A stretch of 64,000 nucleotides of DNA from Diorhabda sublineata (taxonomy: Eukaryota > Arthropoda > Insecta > Coleoptera > Chrysomelidae), in the NCBI RefSeq assembly GCF_026230105.1, contig NC_079482.1:16306001-16370000 (forward strand), read 5' to 3'. Positions within the stretch are counted from its first letter, which is position 1; every line of letters begins with the position of its first letter. A program made the translations under genes and the position numbers. Under the pieces are notes generated by a model. The model was not told the DNA's origin. It was given only the letters and a program-made list of their open reading frames with translations, and searched no databases. This document shows, in pieces, positions 22,562 to 34,267 of the stretch.

Positions 22562-22744
22562 TCAATCCAAGAATGCCACATTTTCTTCTGTATACACCAA
22601 AACTGTATCGTCAAGAAAAGCATAATATCGACCACAGAGGTCTAATATATAAAGTAAATATAGAAGAGGTGCTAATACAGAACCTTCAGGTAATTCAAAT
22701 TGTGAAAATTTACAATATATTCCTTTTTTCTTAGTAGACTTCAT
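22562..22744 (-). pseudogene. Jockey-like RT fragment
   Basis: The 60-codon minus-strand frame contains LPEGSVLAPLLYLLYILDLC, then a DDTVLVYTEEN stretch. These match the jockey blocks LPQGSVLSPxLYxLYxNDL and ADDTALY/VYT, with about 25 residues missing between them. It is only the palm of an RT, flanked by unrelated DNA. Confidence 0.7.
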
Positions 22745-23295
22745 TTATTCATTCACAACTCCAATGCAGACGAGATCAAAGGCCAGCTCTACAAATTCAC
22801 TGTAATGATAGATAGTTTTTCATCAAAAGATGCAGATAAAGTCCGTAATAGGACAAAAAGTGCTACTTTTTTGCGAAATAATATTGAGGCTGAATAAGTT
22901 TAGCATATGGAATAGAAGAGGTCATTATCTTTTTATAACTTAACAGTTATTTAACTGATTGAGACAATGCATAATTAGAAATAAAGATCAGAAAGTTTCT
23001 ATCTCAACTAAGTAGGAGATGTGGATTAAAAATTTTATTTAAGAAGTTGAGTCTCAGAAATAATATAACTCTTATATAAATTTCCACTCTCCAGAGGCCA
23101 GCCCTGCTTGGTTGAAGGTTAATCTATAACATAATTTTAATATTAAGAAATTGAGTATTGGGAAATTTTTCAAAAAACCTAATTTTTTCTACAGTGAAGA
23201 ATAGATAGATTTATATTTCCATGTTCATTTCAAAACTCGATGACCAGTATTTGTAACAAAGACTGTTATGGAAAAAAAGTTTTATCCACAACAAT

Positions 23296-24510
23296 CAGTG
23301 TCGGCGCAAGACCTAAACTTAATGTGGGCAAGGCACATTTCGCGGGGCTCTCTGATGGTGCAAAAAGGAGGGAGTATAAAATAAAATATCACTTGAAATT
23401 AAACAGTTTTTTATTTATTACGAAAAAAAAAAACTAATTTTCACTTATATTTTTTTAGAACATTAAACGAAAATGAAAAAAAAAAGAAGTTATTAAAGAA
23501 ATTATCTACTTTTGATTTTACTGGATTCCTTAATGATTGGTTCGTAATTATCTTAGTGCTATATCTGCTTCAATAGATAAAACTACCAAAGCTGGAAGTC
23601 TTTCTCTAATTTGGAAAAGCTCCTTTCAGCGGAAGCAGTACTTATTGTTAACAAAATTCTAATAACAATGGTAATATTTGGGTAAATTTCTTTCAAATCG
23701 TACTCTATGATATATTGGAGCAGATATTTCACGTCTTTAATGGAGTTGGGTAAATTTGGAATCATATTTTGTAAATCCCCATACAACTCATAAGGTTGAA
23801 AGTCACTCTCACTTGCAGGACTGTATGTAAATCGTGATAGTTTTTCAGGTTTTACTATTTTGAAATTTTTTCAACTTGTTCAAGTCATAGAGAAAAACAT
23901 AATTTTCAAAATGTTGATTCAAAGACATAAATCTCGATTCCATGTTACTTATTACAGAATCAATTATGGTGTTAAAAAACTGTTTCATTCAGGCTTTTAA
24001 CAGTCTCTATAGGTTGATCGCTGCCTTCATAATCAAACATCTTTTTCTTTTTAGCTACTCTTTTATTTTTAACATCTTTTGGCAAATAAAAATGCTTTTC
24101 TCAAGAAATTGACGAGCGTTAGACAAGCATTTTATGAATCCAGTTTGTCGATATTCTTTGATCCAGTCACAAAATGTATGCAAATGTTCAAGGCTTAAAT
24201 GGACTTGTGAAGATTGTCATAATTTGTTTATATATACATATATACATATATACTCATACCATATATGTAATGATATGATAAATTCCAAACTATACATTTC
24301 GTTTAAAACGGAATCACAATCACTGAGTGTGTCCGACTGTTGCGTTTGGCATTTCTAAGCATTCAACAACATTATCAAATTGCAATAATACAGCCTTCAC
24401 CGGCTGGATTCTGCTTTCCCATCTTGTGTCTGATAAAGGCTTCACAGTAAGCTTCAATTTATCTTTGAATATTTTCCAGCGTTAACTGGAACTTGAATTT
24501 TTTTTACGGC
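23296..24510 (-). pseudogene. hAT transposase relic (ZMYM1-like lineage)
   Basis: Minus-strand pieces in order: KLTVKPLSDTRWESRIQPVK and VLLQFDNVVECLEM (about 24470-24365; the LSxTRWExR block of ZMYM1-type hAT transposases), then WIKEYRQTGF, LPKDVKNKRVAKKKKMFDYE, TIIDSVISNMESRFMSLNQH, and the dimerisation block IVIRILLTISTASAERSFSK with LEKDF (about 23670-23590), then LVVLSIEADIAL. A CAGTGTCGGCGCAAG sequence at 23296-23310 resembles a hAT end (CAGxGxCGGC). A matching inverted copy beyond 24500 was not found. Frames are shifted several times and a TA-rich tract (24225-24270) interrupts it. Confidence 0.72.
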
Positions 24511-24848
24511 CAATCGATAGGTTATTTTCTATATTGATTACCTGTAGAATATGAATGCATAATATACAGCAATTACGGATATATTGAGATCCAAAGATTT
24601 TCTAATGACGTCACAAAAGATTTTTCGCGTATATAGCAGTCTGGTGGACACATGAGGTAGTGCTCATGCGGTGGTGGGGCGAATGTGTGCTTGGCGCCGA
24701 GTATCTACCAGATATTCTAAAATGAGAAAAACCTTTTAGCATGTACTTTTGGATGTTCCATACTTTTTAAATTTACTTTACAACACCGTCCACACCTTAC
24801 GCCGCCTCAATAATATTAATTTGTTGAAATGAATTGTCATACGAATCA

Positions 24849-26011
24849 ATGGAAAATACAAGTCAACTGCGAGAGAAGCCAAGCAGTTCTCTTCAAGAAA
24901 AAAAGGAGCCACCAACCCGACTGAAAAATAAAAATTAACAACGAAGAAATCCAGTGGACAAAAAAGGCCAAATACCTAGGCGTAACGCTAGACCAAAGTC
25001 TCACTTTTAACGAACACGTGAAAAACACTGTCGACAAAGTGAGACAAGCGAGAGCAAGACTATGCGGATTAATCGGTAGAAAAAGCAAGTTAAAGACGGA
25101 AACAAAACTCAGATTTATCAGGAGTATAATAATACCGATTATACCGTACGCTTCTGTTGCCTGGGGACACACGTACAAAACAAACAGGAAGAAACTATAG
25201 GCTCAACAAAACATAACGCTGAGACAAGCACTAAATGTTCACTGGACAACAAGTAACGAGGAAATATACGGAGAAACGGCACCCGAAAAAGTATTAGACA
25301 TTATGGACCAAAGGGCAGTAAAGCTATTCGTGGAGTTGGCAACGCACCCCAACGAAGAATTAAGGAAAATCATAAAATACAATAAAGAAGACTACGAGAA
25401 ACACAAGTGGCCCAGAAAACAATTGGATGGATAGGTAATGTAGGTAAAGGTAGGTTAGTAGTAGTAGTAGGTTAGGTTAGTAGGTTAGTATAAAAAAACC
25501 AAAAAAAATACAAAAAACAAAAATAGAAAAAAAATTCTATCCACAATCCTAGGTTTTCAGAGTCAACCCACAAGAGGACACCTCCCGACACTGTAACTAC
25601 GCATTTCATAAGCAAGTGTACAGTTATACATCTGGGACAGCTATAGAGAAGGCGAAGGACCACTCGGATTAGATCTTTTCTTACCGGTTGGAGGTTGGAA
25701 GAGGTTTACCCGAGGCAGCGAAACACACACACACACATTAAGACGTCCAGACCAAGAAGCCAAGAGAGTATAGCCAACAGGCTAATCTCTTAACAAAAAA
25801 AGATAGACATCCCAGAATCTCCCACAGAACTAGCGGAGAGGAAGGAGTCTACGCGCGAAACTGCGACGCGAAAGAGGATGAGGACCTGTCGAAATGACAG
25901 GGGGTGGTGGAATATCCTTCTTCGCACCCACTCGCGGATTTATCCGGGGGTGGATGCTTAGAGGGACGGGCTTTCTCACGCGCAAGTGTATGTGTGTGTG
26001 TTGTGTGTGTG
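24849..26011 (+). mobile_element. 5'-truncated jockey-like LINE with target duplication
   Basis: TGTCATACGAATCA occurs exactly at 24835-24848 and again at 26012-26025, a 14-bp target-site duplication bracketing 1163 bp. The insert begins inside the RT gene (5' truncation) and runs through a stop and about 580 bp of 3' UTR. It ends in a TG-rich tract (25987-26011) in place of poly(A). GC content and codon use differ from the flanks. The UTR also has TAGG/TAG-rich repeats (25434-25490) and an (AC)n run (25715-25735). Confidence 0.85.
24850..25434 (+). pseudogene. Jockey-like reverse transcriptase C-terminus, two stops
   Basis: A 195-codon frame begins WKIQVNCEKSQAVLF (LINE block WxIxxNxxKSxxxxF) and continues KKAKYLGVTLDQSLTFNEHV (YLGxxLD...xFxxH), IIPIIPYASVAWGH (xxPxxxYAxxxWG) and APEKVLDIMDQRAVKLF. 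This is the thumb and C-terminal part of a jockey-clade RT. It is broken only by TGA at 24922-24924 and TAG at 25198-25200, each one C-to-T change from an Arg or Gln codon, so the copy is young. The frame ends with TAG at 25432. Confidence 0.83.
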
Positions 26012-26025
26012 TGTCATACGAATCA

Positions 26026-27549
26026 TTAGACATAACTTATTTTAAATACAATGTGAACATTAGAGGAATTATGAGTAACCCGCAGAAGATCGATATTTAC
26101 GGTTATTGCTTTGATTACTTGTAGGTATTAAATACTGCAGTGATCAGTAATACTGCTTGCCGTTGTATCAAATGAATTCTTACAATAGGAAGCGTTCATG
26201 GTACCTGAAAAAATACAAAAGACTACGATGAAACTGATGCTTTCATTGCGTTGATTTTAATAGATGTAGATAAATATATCACCATGGGATGCAATCATAA
26301 CAAACATTTTTACAGATAATTCATAAATTGAACAGAATTTATCGTTGGTTAGAGAGATTTAGTGTGAGGGCTAGATCACTAGATTTACAATACTGAATTT
26401 TTTAATGAAACAAGATAGAACAAATAGTTTATCAAGAACTGAATGACAGTGAAATATAGGAGCATTAGTGCAGCATAGCATTTAATTTGAGATTTTCAAC
26501 TTATTTTCATTTTATTATCACTAATTAAAGTGAATATAGTCAATTTTTTATAATAATAAAAATTTTATAGTTATACTTTACAGAAAAATAGGTTTTCAAG
26601 AAAATTTTCGAGTCATCTTTGATTTTTCAAAACTTCAATTATGCTACAAATTAGTTTTATCAAGTAGTGCTAAGCTTCACAAAATCAAATTTGATTTTCC
26701 TAATTTTTTATCTGTTAACAAAATTCGTTTCGCAATCAAAGTAAAAAACAGCAATAAATATGCGAAATTGATATAATTGTATTCTTAATCAGGTTTTGTC
26801 ACATGGTAGAAATGTATGTGACTGTTTGTAAGTTATTAATCATTCATCCGATACATAACATTCTACGTTAAATGCATATCCAAGAAATATTAAAAAACTA
26901 TTTACAAGGTCTGGTACATTCTGTCATTTTAAAAGCATATTTCTCTATAATTAAATGAAAGGAAAGAAGCAATTTCTCAAGCTTATATTCTTGAACTAAC
27001 TACAGCTTCGTAATGAACTCCCCAATAAAATTTAATTGGTATGTTTATTGAAAGCGAAAATGTATATAAAACATTTAAATTTATGAGTTACATACCCGAC
27101 TAGACTGGCTTTAGTTTTATTTTGAAATAAAATGCAGATACTTACTTTCGATTCCAGCTGTTGGTAAATTTTGATTCAGGGAGTAATAGATCACTGCTAA
27201 CGATGTTGATCTTGAACAATTTATATTTGAAAATCTCAACAAATTAGTAAGTATCCTAATTTTACTTTAGAGAAAATAGTTTATGCTTTGAGTTAAATCA
27301 CTAAAAATTATAGTCTTAGTTATAGGATTAGTTATCATATATATTAAATAACTAATACACAAATTTATAAGTAATTCGAAGTCAGCTAATTCCGTGAATT
27401 TTATTAGCAGTCACGAAAGTAATAATTACATTGCTGATATCGTAGTACATCATGTACAGCCATCAAGATGCAATCAATGCACGGAAAGCCTGAAGCAAAT
27501 TTTTGAATTGATATGAACTACTATAATTCAAAAGTCGGGTCAGTTTAAT
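26026..27549. other. AT-rich stretch, nothing recognised
   Basis: No gene, repeat end or motif seen on either strand. Confidence 0.45.
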
Positions 27550-28570
27550 TGTGAACAAACACCTCTTAAACAGCTGCAATTCGCATTTCGTGACAAAATC
27601 CGTGCATGAAGAGCTGTGTAGCGAATTTCAACGAGGATGGATATCGCTTGGTATTGAATCCACAACAGTAAATTCAATTTTGAATGATCGTATTCATGTG
27701 AAAAAAAGTTACCGACAGCGTAATAAATCGATCGTATTTTGCCGTTATTGCCCACTGCTTGCCCTCCATAGTCTCCCGGAGACACCGGATGCCTTCTCTG
27801 GCCAAGGCATCAGCTCGGGCTATGTCATCAATTAAAAGAACCATTATTATGGTTAATAAATTAAAGATGTTTAAATGCACAAAAAACTATTTACAGGCTG
27901 TGTGATGATGAATCAACTAGTCATTCAATTAATCAGTTCGATAGAAATATGTAGTTACAACAAACCCTAGAGATTTGCAAAAGCAAATGCAAATATGAGG
28001 ATCGCACAGACAAGGATAGAAATGTTAAATGATGGAGGACATCGTATTCTTTTTGAAATAGTAGATGGTGATGAAGCATACATACTCTTATGCCATACTC
28101 CCACACGTCAATGACGAAAAAGCTAAGGTTCGTCCAGAAAGCTATTTACGCACATTTTTTTCGAAGTACAGGATTATTGGAAGCAATTCAGAATGAAGAT
28201 CAACGTACAATTATAGCAAAATAGTACATCATAAAATATTAACCTGCAGTCTTGAATCAGTCATTATTGGTGATTTAATTCAGTTTTACAATAATGCTTC
28301 GTCACACATTTCATAGTAAACAGTCGGACTCTAAAGAGAAAATAACAGTCTTTAACATCCACTCTATTCGTCTGATTTGGCCATGTGTGTTTTCATGTTA
28401 TTTCTTATCCTAATGAAACATTAACACGGTCGACGACCGGAAAATAAGATAATGGAGCAATTCATCAATTTGAGAGAATTTCAAAAGATGCCTGGCTTCA
28501 AGCTTCTGAGCTTTGGAAGCATGAGTTACTTTGAATAAAAGTGGAGTACTTTTCCAAAAAACTTATTTTG
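27550..28570 (+). pseudogene. Mariner transposase relic A
   Basis: The plus strand gives an HTH-like SVHEELCSEF then STTVNSILNDRIHVKK (27600-27705), then after an insert of about 250 bp RIAQTRIEMLNDGG then FEIVDGDEAYI (27990-28085; mariner IVTGDExWI with the first catalytic Asp present). Later come FYNNASSH (HDNAxxH with Asp replaced by Asn), HPLYSSDLA and a C-terminal KVEYFSKN. Several frameshifts. The segment 27720-27960 is foreign or scrambled and contains an unrelated minus-strand frame. Confidence 0.65.
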
Positions 28571-28989
28571 TATCATAAAAAATGTAGAAAAACCTTTTGA
28601 AACCGATTGTATTTTGACTTGAGTTGACAATATGAGTAATATAGACCGAAGGAAAGTCATAACTTCTCTCTATAAAAAATACTTTAATCATTAGAAATGA
28701 ATTAAAAGAAAGATTATGTATTCAAGAATTTATTGTTAATTTTTCATTTGTATTCGAACAAAATTGGACTAAATAAATCTCTGATGTACGCTTTAACAAT
28801 CTGACTATATGATGATGATGTTTTGAGATATGTCAACAATATCTCAAATCTGACATTGCGTTGTGGTTGAGATACATTCATCTTAGTAAAAAAATGAAAT
28901 AAAATTTTTGTGTGATGATTTTCTATCACTTCCAGCGTGGTTTAAACCCAAAATAGTTTTTCGAATTCAATAGTGGTCGCACTTTGTTG
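28571..28989. other. Spacer between two mariner relics
   Basis: AT-rich; no terminal inverted repeats of either mariner could be recognised in it. Confidence 0.35.
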
Positions 28990-29690
28990 CAGGATTAATT
29001 TCGTTGAATATCGTATAAAATTGACTGTTGTAACAGAAAGCATCGATGCTGTGATATTGCAACATCGTGATGACAAACCGTGAGATTGAGGCATACTTTG
29101 ACATTAGTATTACAATCAAAATTGCTGTCGAAAATATTTGTTCAGCTATATGGGTCTTTCAAGACGAACCAAATCCAACCAAAGCTGTTCACGCATGAAG
29201 TACTTCGAGGCAAATGACCGCCTGTGTTTTTGGAATAAATGGACATATTGCCATCATTCCATTAGCGCAACGTTGAACGGTCAGTTCTGAATGATTCACC
29301 AGCATTCCAGTGTTCGAAAACAATCAGGGAAACCAATCGCAGTAGACGAATCATTTTTTATCAAGAAACTGCGAACCTCCACACATCAGTTGCAACGAAA
29401 AAGTTTTTGAACAGTCAAATTACCAAATTGATGAATTATCCGCTGTGCAATCCTTGTTTGGCACCCAATATAATCTTATTTTTACCGCATATAAAAAATA
29501 AATTGCAAGGTCAAAGTTTTTCTACACGTTCAAATCACAAAACGCTTTGACAATTTATTTAATAGCCTGCAAAAGTGTATTGATATTAATGGAGAATATT
29601 TTGAAAAATAATATAACAATATCCAATTACAACTATTTGTTTTTATTTGTGTATCTTAAAACTTAAGTAGCCGACTTTGTAAAAATCCTG
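28990..29690 (+). pseudogene. Mariner transposase relic B
   Basis: Reads an ESIDAV HTH segment, then IWVFQDEPNPTK (mariner VWVFQDExxPTK), GHIAIIPLAQR, HTSVATKKFLNSQI, LFLPHIKNKLQGQSF and RFDNLFNSLQKCIDINGEYF, which is the characteristic mariner C-terminus. The block with the first catalytic Asp is deleted, and the APNDFFLFP motif reads APNIILFLP, so the third Asp is gone too. The same subfamily occurs at 55.9 kb. Confidence 0.75.
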
Positions 29691-30734
29691 ACAAGAAACC
29701 TAGCAGCTCTAGAACTGGATGTTCTAAAGAGGTTCAGGACAAGTATTTTCATTTCAAACTTCCTATGCTATCAACTATTTTGTGTGGAGCTTATGATATG
29801 TATATTTTCAGTTCATCATGAAACCACAACAATAAATAATGTATATGATGTAATATATAATAATTGAAGTTATCGGGATAAACTTCTAAATCACATTTTT
29901 ATCTGAAACTTAGCTTCTAAATATTTCATTTGCCCTTCACTACGACCTTAAACTGATATATTTCACATAATTAACGTCATTATAAGGACTCAAGTGCTGT
30001 TTTAAATTAGATAGGAAATAATTGATGGATCCTGATATCTCAGATATTAGGTAATATATTATATGAACTGAAACAAATTTTTGTTATTATATCTGTTTCC
30101 ATATTTTTTAAGTTAATTACTTGAAAAGATGCTTTCTAAAAAGACCTTGAATGAAATACGCATGCTACTGTATTCAAATAAAACATATTCACACAGAAAT
30201 AATTTAGATACAAATAAAGTGTACTCTTTGAAAAAATGAGCTTTATTATAGATGGAAAGATTTTAAATAAATTAATTGTAACGGAAATACAAGAGAAAAT
30301 ATTGGTTATCAATAATAATATCCTGCAAACGAGAAAATGAGGAAAATCAAAGTAGCAACTAAGAAAACCAAAGTGAATATCATATGATCCTGATGCATGG
30401 CGCAAATAATGACTAGCTTTTTTCGATACCGGGAATATAAACTGTAACTCAATGAATACATCAACTTAAAACGAAAATAGAAGCAATTTTACAAAAAATT
30501 AAAAATTAACGAGAGCAGAATCAAAATTGGGGAAGATTGATATGTTTGTAATTAACCCAAAAATACTCGGAAACCCTGAACGATTCAAGTAAAGAATTTT
30601 AAAAATCATTTTAATCATTTAAAAAAACATTCAACTCTACTAACTCAAACTAAAAAAATTAAGACTCGACAAAAACTTGGTAAAAAACTTAAACATATTT
30701 AGTTATATCAAAAAACTCACTAATTCGTATTTTG
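29691..30734. other. AT-rich stretch, nothing recognised
   Basis: The 89-codon minus-strand frame at 30136-30405 is F/L/I-rich with no start context or family resemblance. Confidence 0.4.
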
Positions 30735-31085
30735 CTACTTACTAAAATTGATGGCTCTTGCGGTTGTACCTTCAAAACTTGGTGATGGTAATCTGATATT
30801 TTTTGCCGGAGTCATTGACTGGTTGACAACATCAGGAAACACGTGGCGATAGGTAAGTTTTTTGCTTCTAATACCATCAACCGTATATCCTTAGTCTATA
30901 ATTCTTATAAATGTTCCGATATAATGAGTCAGGGTTATTTTGGTGGTGAGCTTGACTACCACAGATCCATTAACGTTGCTCTTCTTTACGTTTATTGTCA
31001 AATTGTTCTTCAATAACTGTTTGGTCATCATCAGATACAAGATTTCATGAGCTGAAGTCATCTTCATTACTTTTTAGTTTCTTCT
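30735..31085 (-). pseudogene. Unidentified repeat-borne protein tail
   Basis: The minus strand has a nearly open frame of about 80 codons with a single stop: NVNGSVVVKLTTKITLTHYI, then GTFIRIID, stop, GYTVDGIRSKKLTYRHVFPD, VVNQSMTP, NIRLPSPSFEGTTARAINF. The HYxGTxIxxxDxGYTVxFxRKxxxxxFVFPxxxD layout resembles the C-terminal tails of several uncharacterised insect transposon-encoded proteins. I do not recognise the family with certainty. It lies 650 bp from the DDE_3 relic on the same strand and may belong to it or to a neighbouring element. Confidence 0.35.
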
Positions 31086-31589
31086 TTTTGTTCAGTTAAT
31101 TCAAACTGTTTGTTAAATTCAGTATCTAGTAAATTTATATTGAAGTTTTTTCTATTCCGGCGTATCCATATAAATTTTTTATTGGTTTTTCTCTCAATTT
31201 TTTTTACTAAGAAGCGCCTGTGGCAACAGTTTTATTTATTCTGGTGTCTTTTATAAACGTCAACAAATACATGTTCTGGAGTGACCTCGGGGGTTAAATA
31301 TGCTCATTATGGGAATTTTTTGGTGCTGGTCTATCCATGAATTTTAAGGCATTATTTCTGATCAGGAAATAGATGAGTATTAAAAGGATATATGTCAGTT
31401 TAAAGAAATCGTTTTGTAATATTTAAAGGTGCAAAAGTCCTTCGAAAAGCACTGGTATAGTTCGTACGCCGTTATTTAGACAGCTGCACTTAGTTGTAGT
31501 TATACTTGGAATTTAGAAACAAGTCATTATTATGCTTTGTTAACTTGCTACAACAGAATATTAAATTATAAAACGTAAATAGACGCCTG

Positions 31590-31645
31590 TAAGGGCGTTT
31601 GGGTACCGAAACGGGGTACCAGACGTGAACCGGTCTTTTTTTGTA
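31590..31645. repeat. GC-rich inverted-repeat patch
   Basis: CGCCTGTAAGGGCG can form a short hairpin, and GGTACC occurs twice (GGTACCGAAACGGGGTACC). The patch is GC-rich in AT-rich DNA just beyond the end of the DDE_3 relic, so it could be a transposon end. Confidence 0.3.
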
Positions 31646-31729
31646 CCCCATTGTTTTTCTCTGGAAAACGAAATTTCATAACAGAATTCATTGTGGAAAA
31701 TGAATTATTTACAAATTATCTTTATAAAT

Positions 31730-32620
31730 AATAATTGTAGTCGGAATCGTCTGAATTAGGGTCATCATTTGTTGAATTATGATAGGAGTGATACCACATA
31801 CTCATCTTCTTCTTTGAAAACATCTTCAACACAGTTGAGTTGCCACGAGTTGTAGGATGCATTGTCCATCACGATTACTGACTGTGGTGGAATGTTAGCT
31901 AAAAGCTGTTCATTAAACCACTTTTCCAATAATTCTGCTGTCAAATCTTCATGATAATCAGCTGCACAGTTTCTAATTTTTGAGCAGAGGTACGAATCTT
32001 CGCTTACAGCGTGTACTATTAAAATGTATTTCCCTCCATAACATGGCCCATTCGAACAGCAATTTTTACTATTGTCAAGAGAACCGGAATTTACTACATC
32101 ATCGTGACTGTAGGTAGTCTTTTATCTGACTTAAATAATCTTGTCGTCATCGAACGATGGTTGACGATTCGATTATTGCCATCCGTTCATTCAGTTTTTG
32201 GTGTTTAAAAGTACACGCACTTGCATAATTGTATTATGAATAATTTGCTACCTTTTTCTGTATAACTTCTATTGTCGCAACCCTGTTCTCCTTATATAAA
32301 CTATGAATTGTCCTACGTATAAAATCTTAAATAGCTTTGTAAACTGATTTCAGTTTTTCTTTACATGTTTTTCGGTTCTGTGAATGATCCACAGCAACCT
32401 CTTTCGTGACTACTCTATAAATTGAAAATTTATTTACTCTAGTTAATTCAGCAATTCTTATTATGATTGCATTATTAGATTGCTGAATATTTTCCTTTTT
32501 TAAACATTCGAATATATTTAAAATATCTTGCAGTGTTTGTTTATCCAAATCTTTATTATCAAATTCATACCTGTCTTTATCTTCACTAGACTGTGCAATT
32601 TCATTGTCTTTCATTGTCAT
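31730..32620 (-). pseudogene. DDE_3-type (IS630/Tc1-related) transposase relic
   Basis: The N-terminal frame 32620-32327 (97 codons) carries an HTH: IIIRIAELTRVNKFSIYRVV. It continues, after a stop, as FIRRTIHSLYKENRVAT. The catalytic half lies at 32060-31790: YGGKYILIVHAVSEDSY, ADYHEDLTAELLEKWF, PPQSVIVMDNASYNS (the DDE_3 VxxxDNAxxH block, Asp intact, His read as Asn). An acidic Ser/Asp/Tyr-rich tail follows. The order matches insect DDE_3 superfamily endonucleases. The region with the first catalytic Asp is unreadable. The copy is dead but less decayed than the mariners. Confidence 0.65.
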
Positions 32621-32625
32621 TCGCT

Positions 32626-32694
32626 TATGGTCTAAAGAACGCCAAATTTCTATTTATTTAAAGAAATTTATGAAATAAATAAATCTCACCAAAC
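32626..32694. repeat. Left ~68-bp direct repeat flanking repeat copy A
   Basis: Nearly identical to 33421-33488 (both run from TATGG to CACCAAAC, with a few substitutions and small indels). It lies just upstream of the DDE_3 frame start. Confidence 0.85.
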
Positions 32695-33420
32695 TTTGAA
32701 ATTGAAGTTAAATGATATGAAATTATAACTCGAAATACTTGATTTACTTAAAAATATTTATGTTCTTAATTTTTTCCTAAGACCAATTGTAACGTTTTCA
32801 CTGCTCACACTTAGCGTTACTTTTGTTGTTATATTATACGATATAAACCTACCAACTTCTTTTTTTAAATAATTTTCTTTATAAGGTATTTTGTCATATT
32901 ATCTTTGAGTAGAAATATTTACATTTTATATTTCATACCTCTTTTGTAGTTTTGTATGTACTTGTTGATGACATACTAGGTTCCTGGAATTTATGTAATT
33001 TAGCACAGTTTAATTTGTCCTTTTATTGAACTATTTTTATATAAACAAAATGAATGTTTGGTTTATTTTCTTTTGAGGTTGAGTCTTGGCCTACAGGACG
33101 AATGCATTATTCGAAATTTGCCAGATATGGTATATCTGGTTACAGAATTATGTTGCTTGTAAGGGCAAAGTTGCTTCCCCTTAGAAGGTTCCAGCAACAT
33201 CTAGTTAACTGTTCACGAATTAAGTTATTCGTGCAGTATTTTGTAAATTTTGTGGATACTGATTTTTGGTTGTCCAGTCCGTTGAAAGGTTGTTTGGAGG
33301 AGTGAATTGTTAGCTGGTGTTTTTGAAATTGAGCTATTGTTGCACCTGGCTAGACTATCGTCATGACGTGTGACCCGATTTTGCTCAAGAAGTCTGCTGC
33401 TAACATCATTCATATTTTCC
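32695..33420. repeat. Unidentified dispersed repeat, copy A
   Basis: About 726 bp, matched along its length by copy B at 34268-34950 with scattered substitutions and short deletions in B. It has open frames on both strands at 33054-33413, but neither strand's protein resembles a known family. Bracketed by direct repeats. Confidence 0.85.
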
Positions 33421-33488
33421 TATGGTATAAAGAACGCCAAATTTCTATTTATTTAAAAAATTTATGAATTGAATAAATCTCACCAAAC
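33421..33488. repeat. Right ~68-bp direct repeat flanking repeat copy A
   Basis: Second copy of 32626-32694. Too long for an ordinary target duplication, so it suggests either terminal repeats or a duplication during insertion. Confidence 0.85.
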
Positions 33489-34267
33489 GAAGCCACTGTT
33501 GTCAGGAATATTTCGAAGAAATTGTGTACACATGCCTTCCAACAGCTTCGGCCAATAGAAATTCATTTATGATTACCATTCGATGTTTTCATTGGTAAAC
33601 AGTGGAGATGATGAGTACACGTGGACTGGAGGTTCGTTAGATGTTTACCGAATTTGATATGGGGTAAACATTATTTTTCATTTCTTAATTTGGTATGAGT
33701 GCCGTGCGTATTTATGATTGTTCCTCGCATAATTGTCTTCTGCAATTGATATTGGAAGATCTATAACTAACTACACCATATATTTCATCTGGATTGAATT
33801 GTAAAGCATAAAATCGTCACATGTCTTATTCGTGAAGTATTTAAATGGCCTATACACAGCAGCGTAGTGGTTTTAGGCCTGTGAATGGCAGTATATTCGG
33901 AAGTACGATCCCAATACATCTGCAATTGATTGTTGGAGAAATATGACTATTGTGAATAAGCAACAAAGTCATTCTATGCTTGCTGCGATATATACAGGGT
34001 GTTTCTAAGTTCATGTATCAAAATTCAGGTGATTGCTCGTATAAAATTAATATGGGTCTTTCCTATAACAAAATTTCCTCAGCCCGTACCTCAAAAGCTG
34101 GGGACTAAAATTGGGTTTTCATTTTTCAAGTGAAGCTAGAAACTTGGGATCTAATTTTCGTTAACTCACAAAAGACTAACCATGGGTATTTTTCCAATAT
34201 TCCTGTTCCATTACACAGGGTGAAATTAGCACCCTTCACTTCATTAGCATTTCATTCAACATCAAAA
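33489..34267. other. Spacer between repeat copies
   Basis: No gene. Two ACAGGGTG motifs (33995 and 34216) bound a 220-bp segment; such motifs often occur at insect repeat ends, but no second diagnostic was found. Confidence 0.35.
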
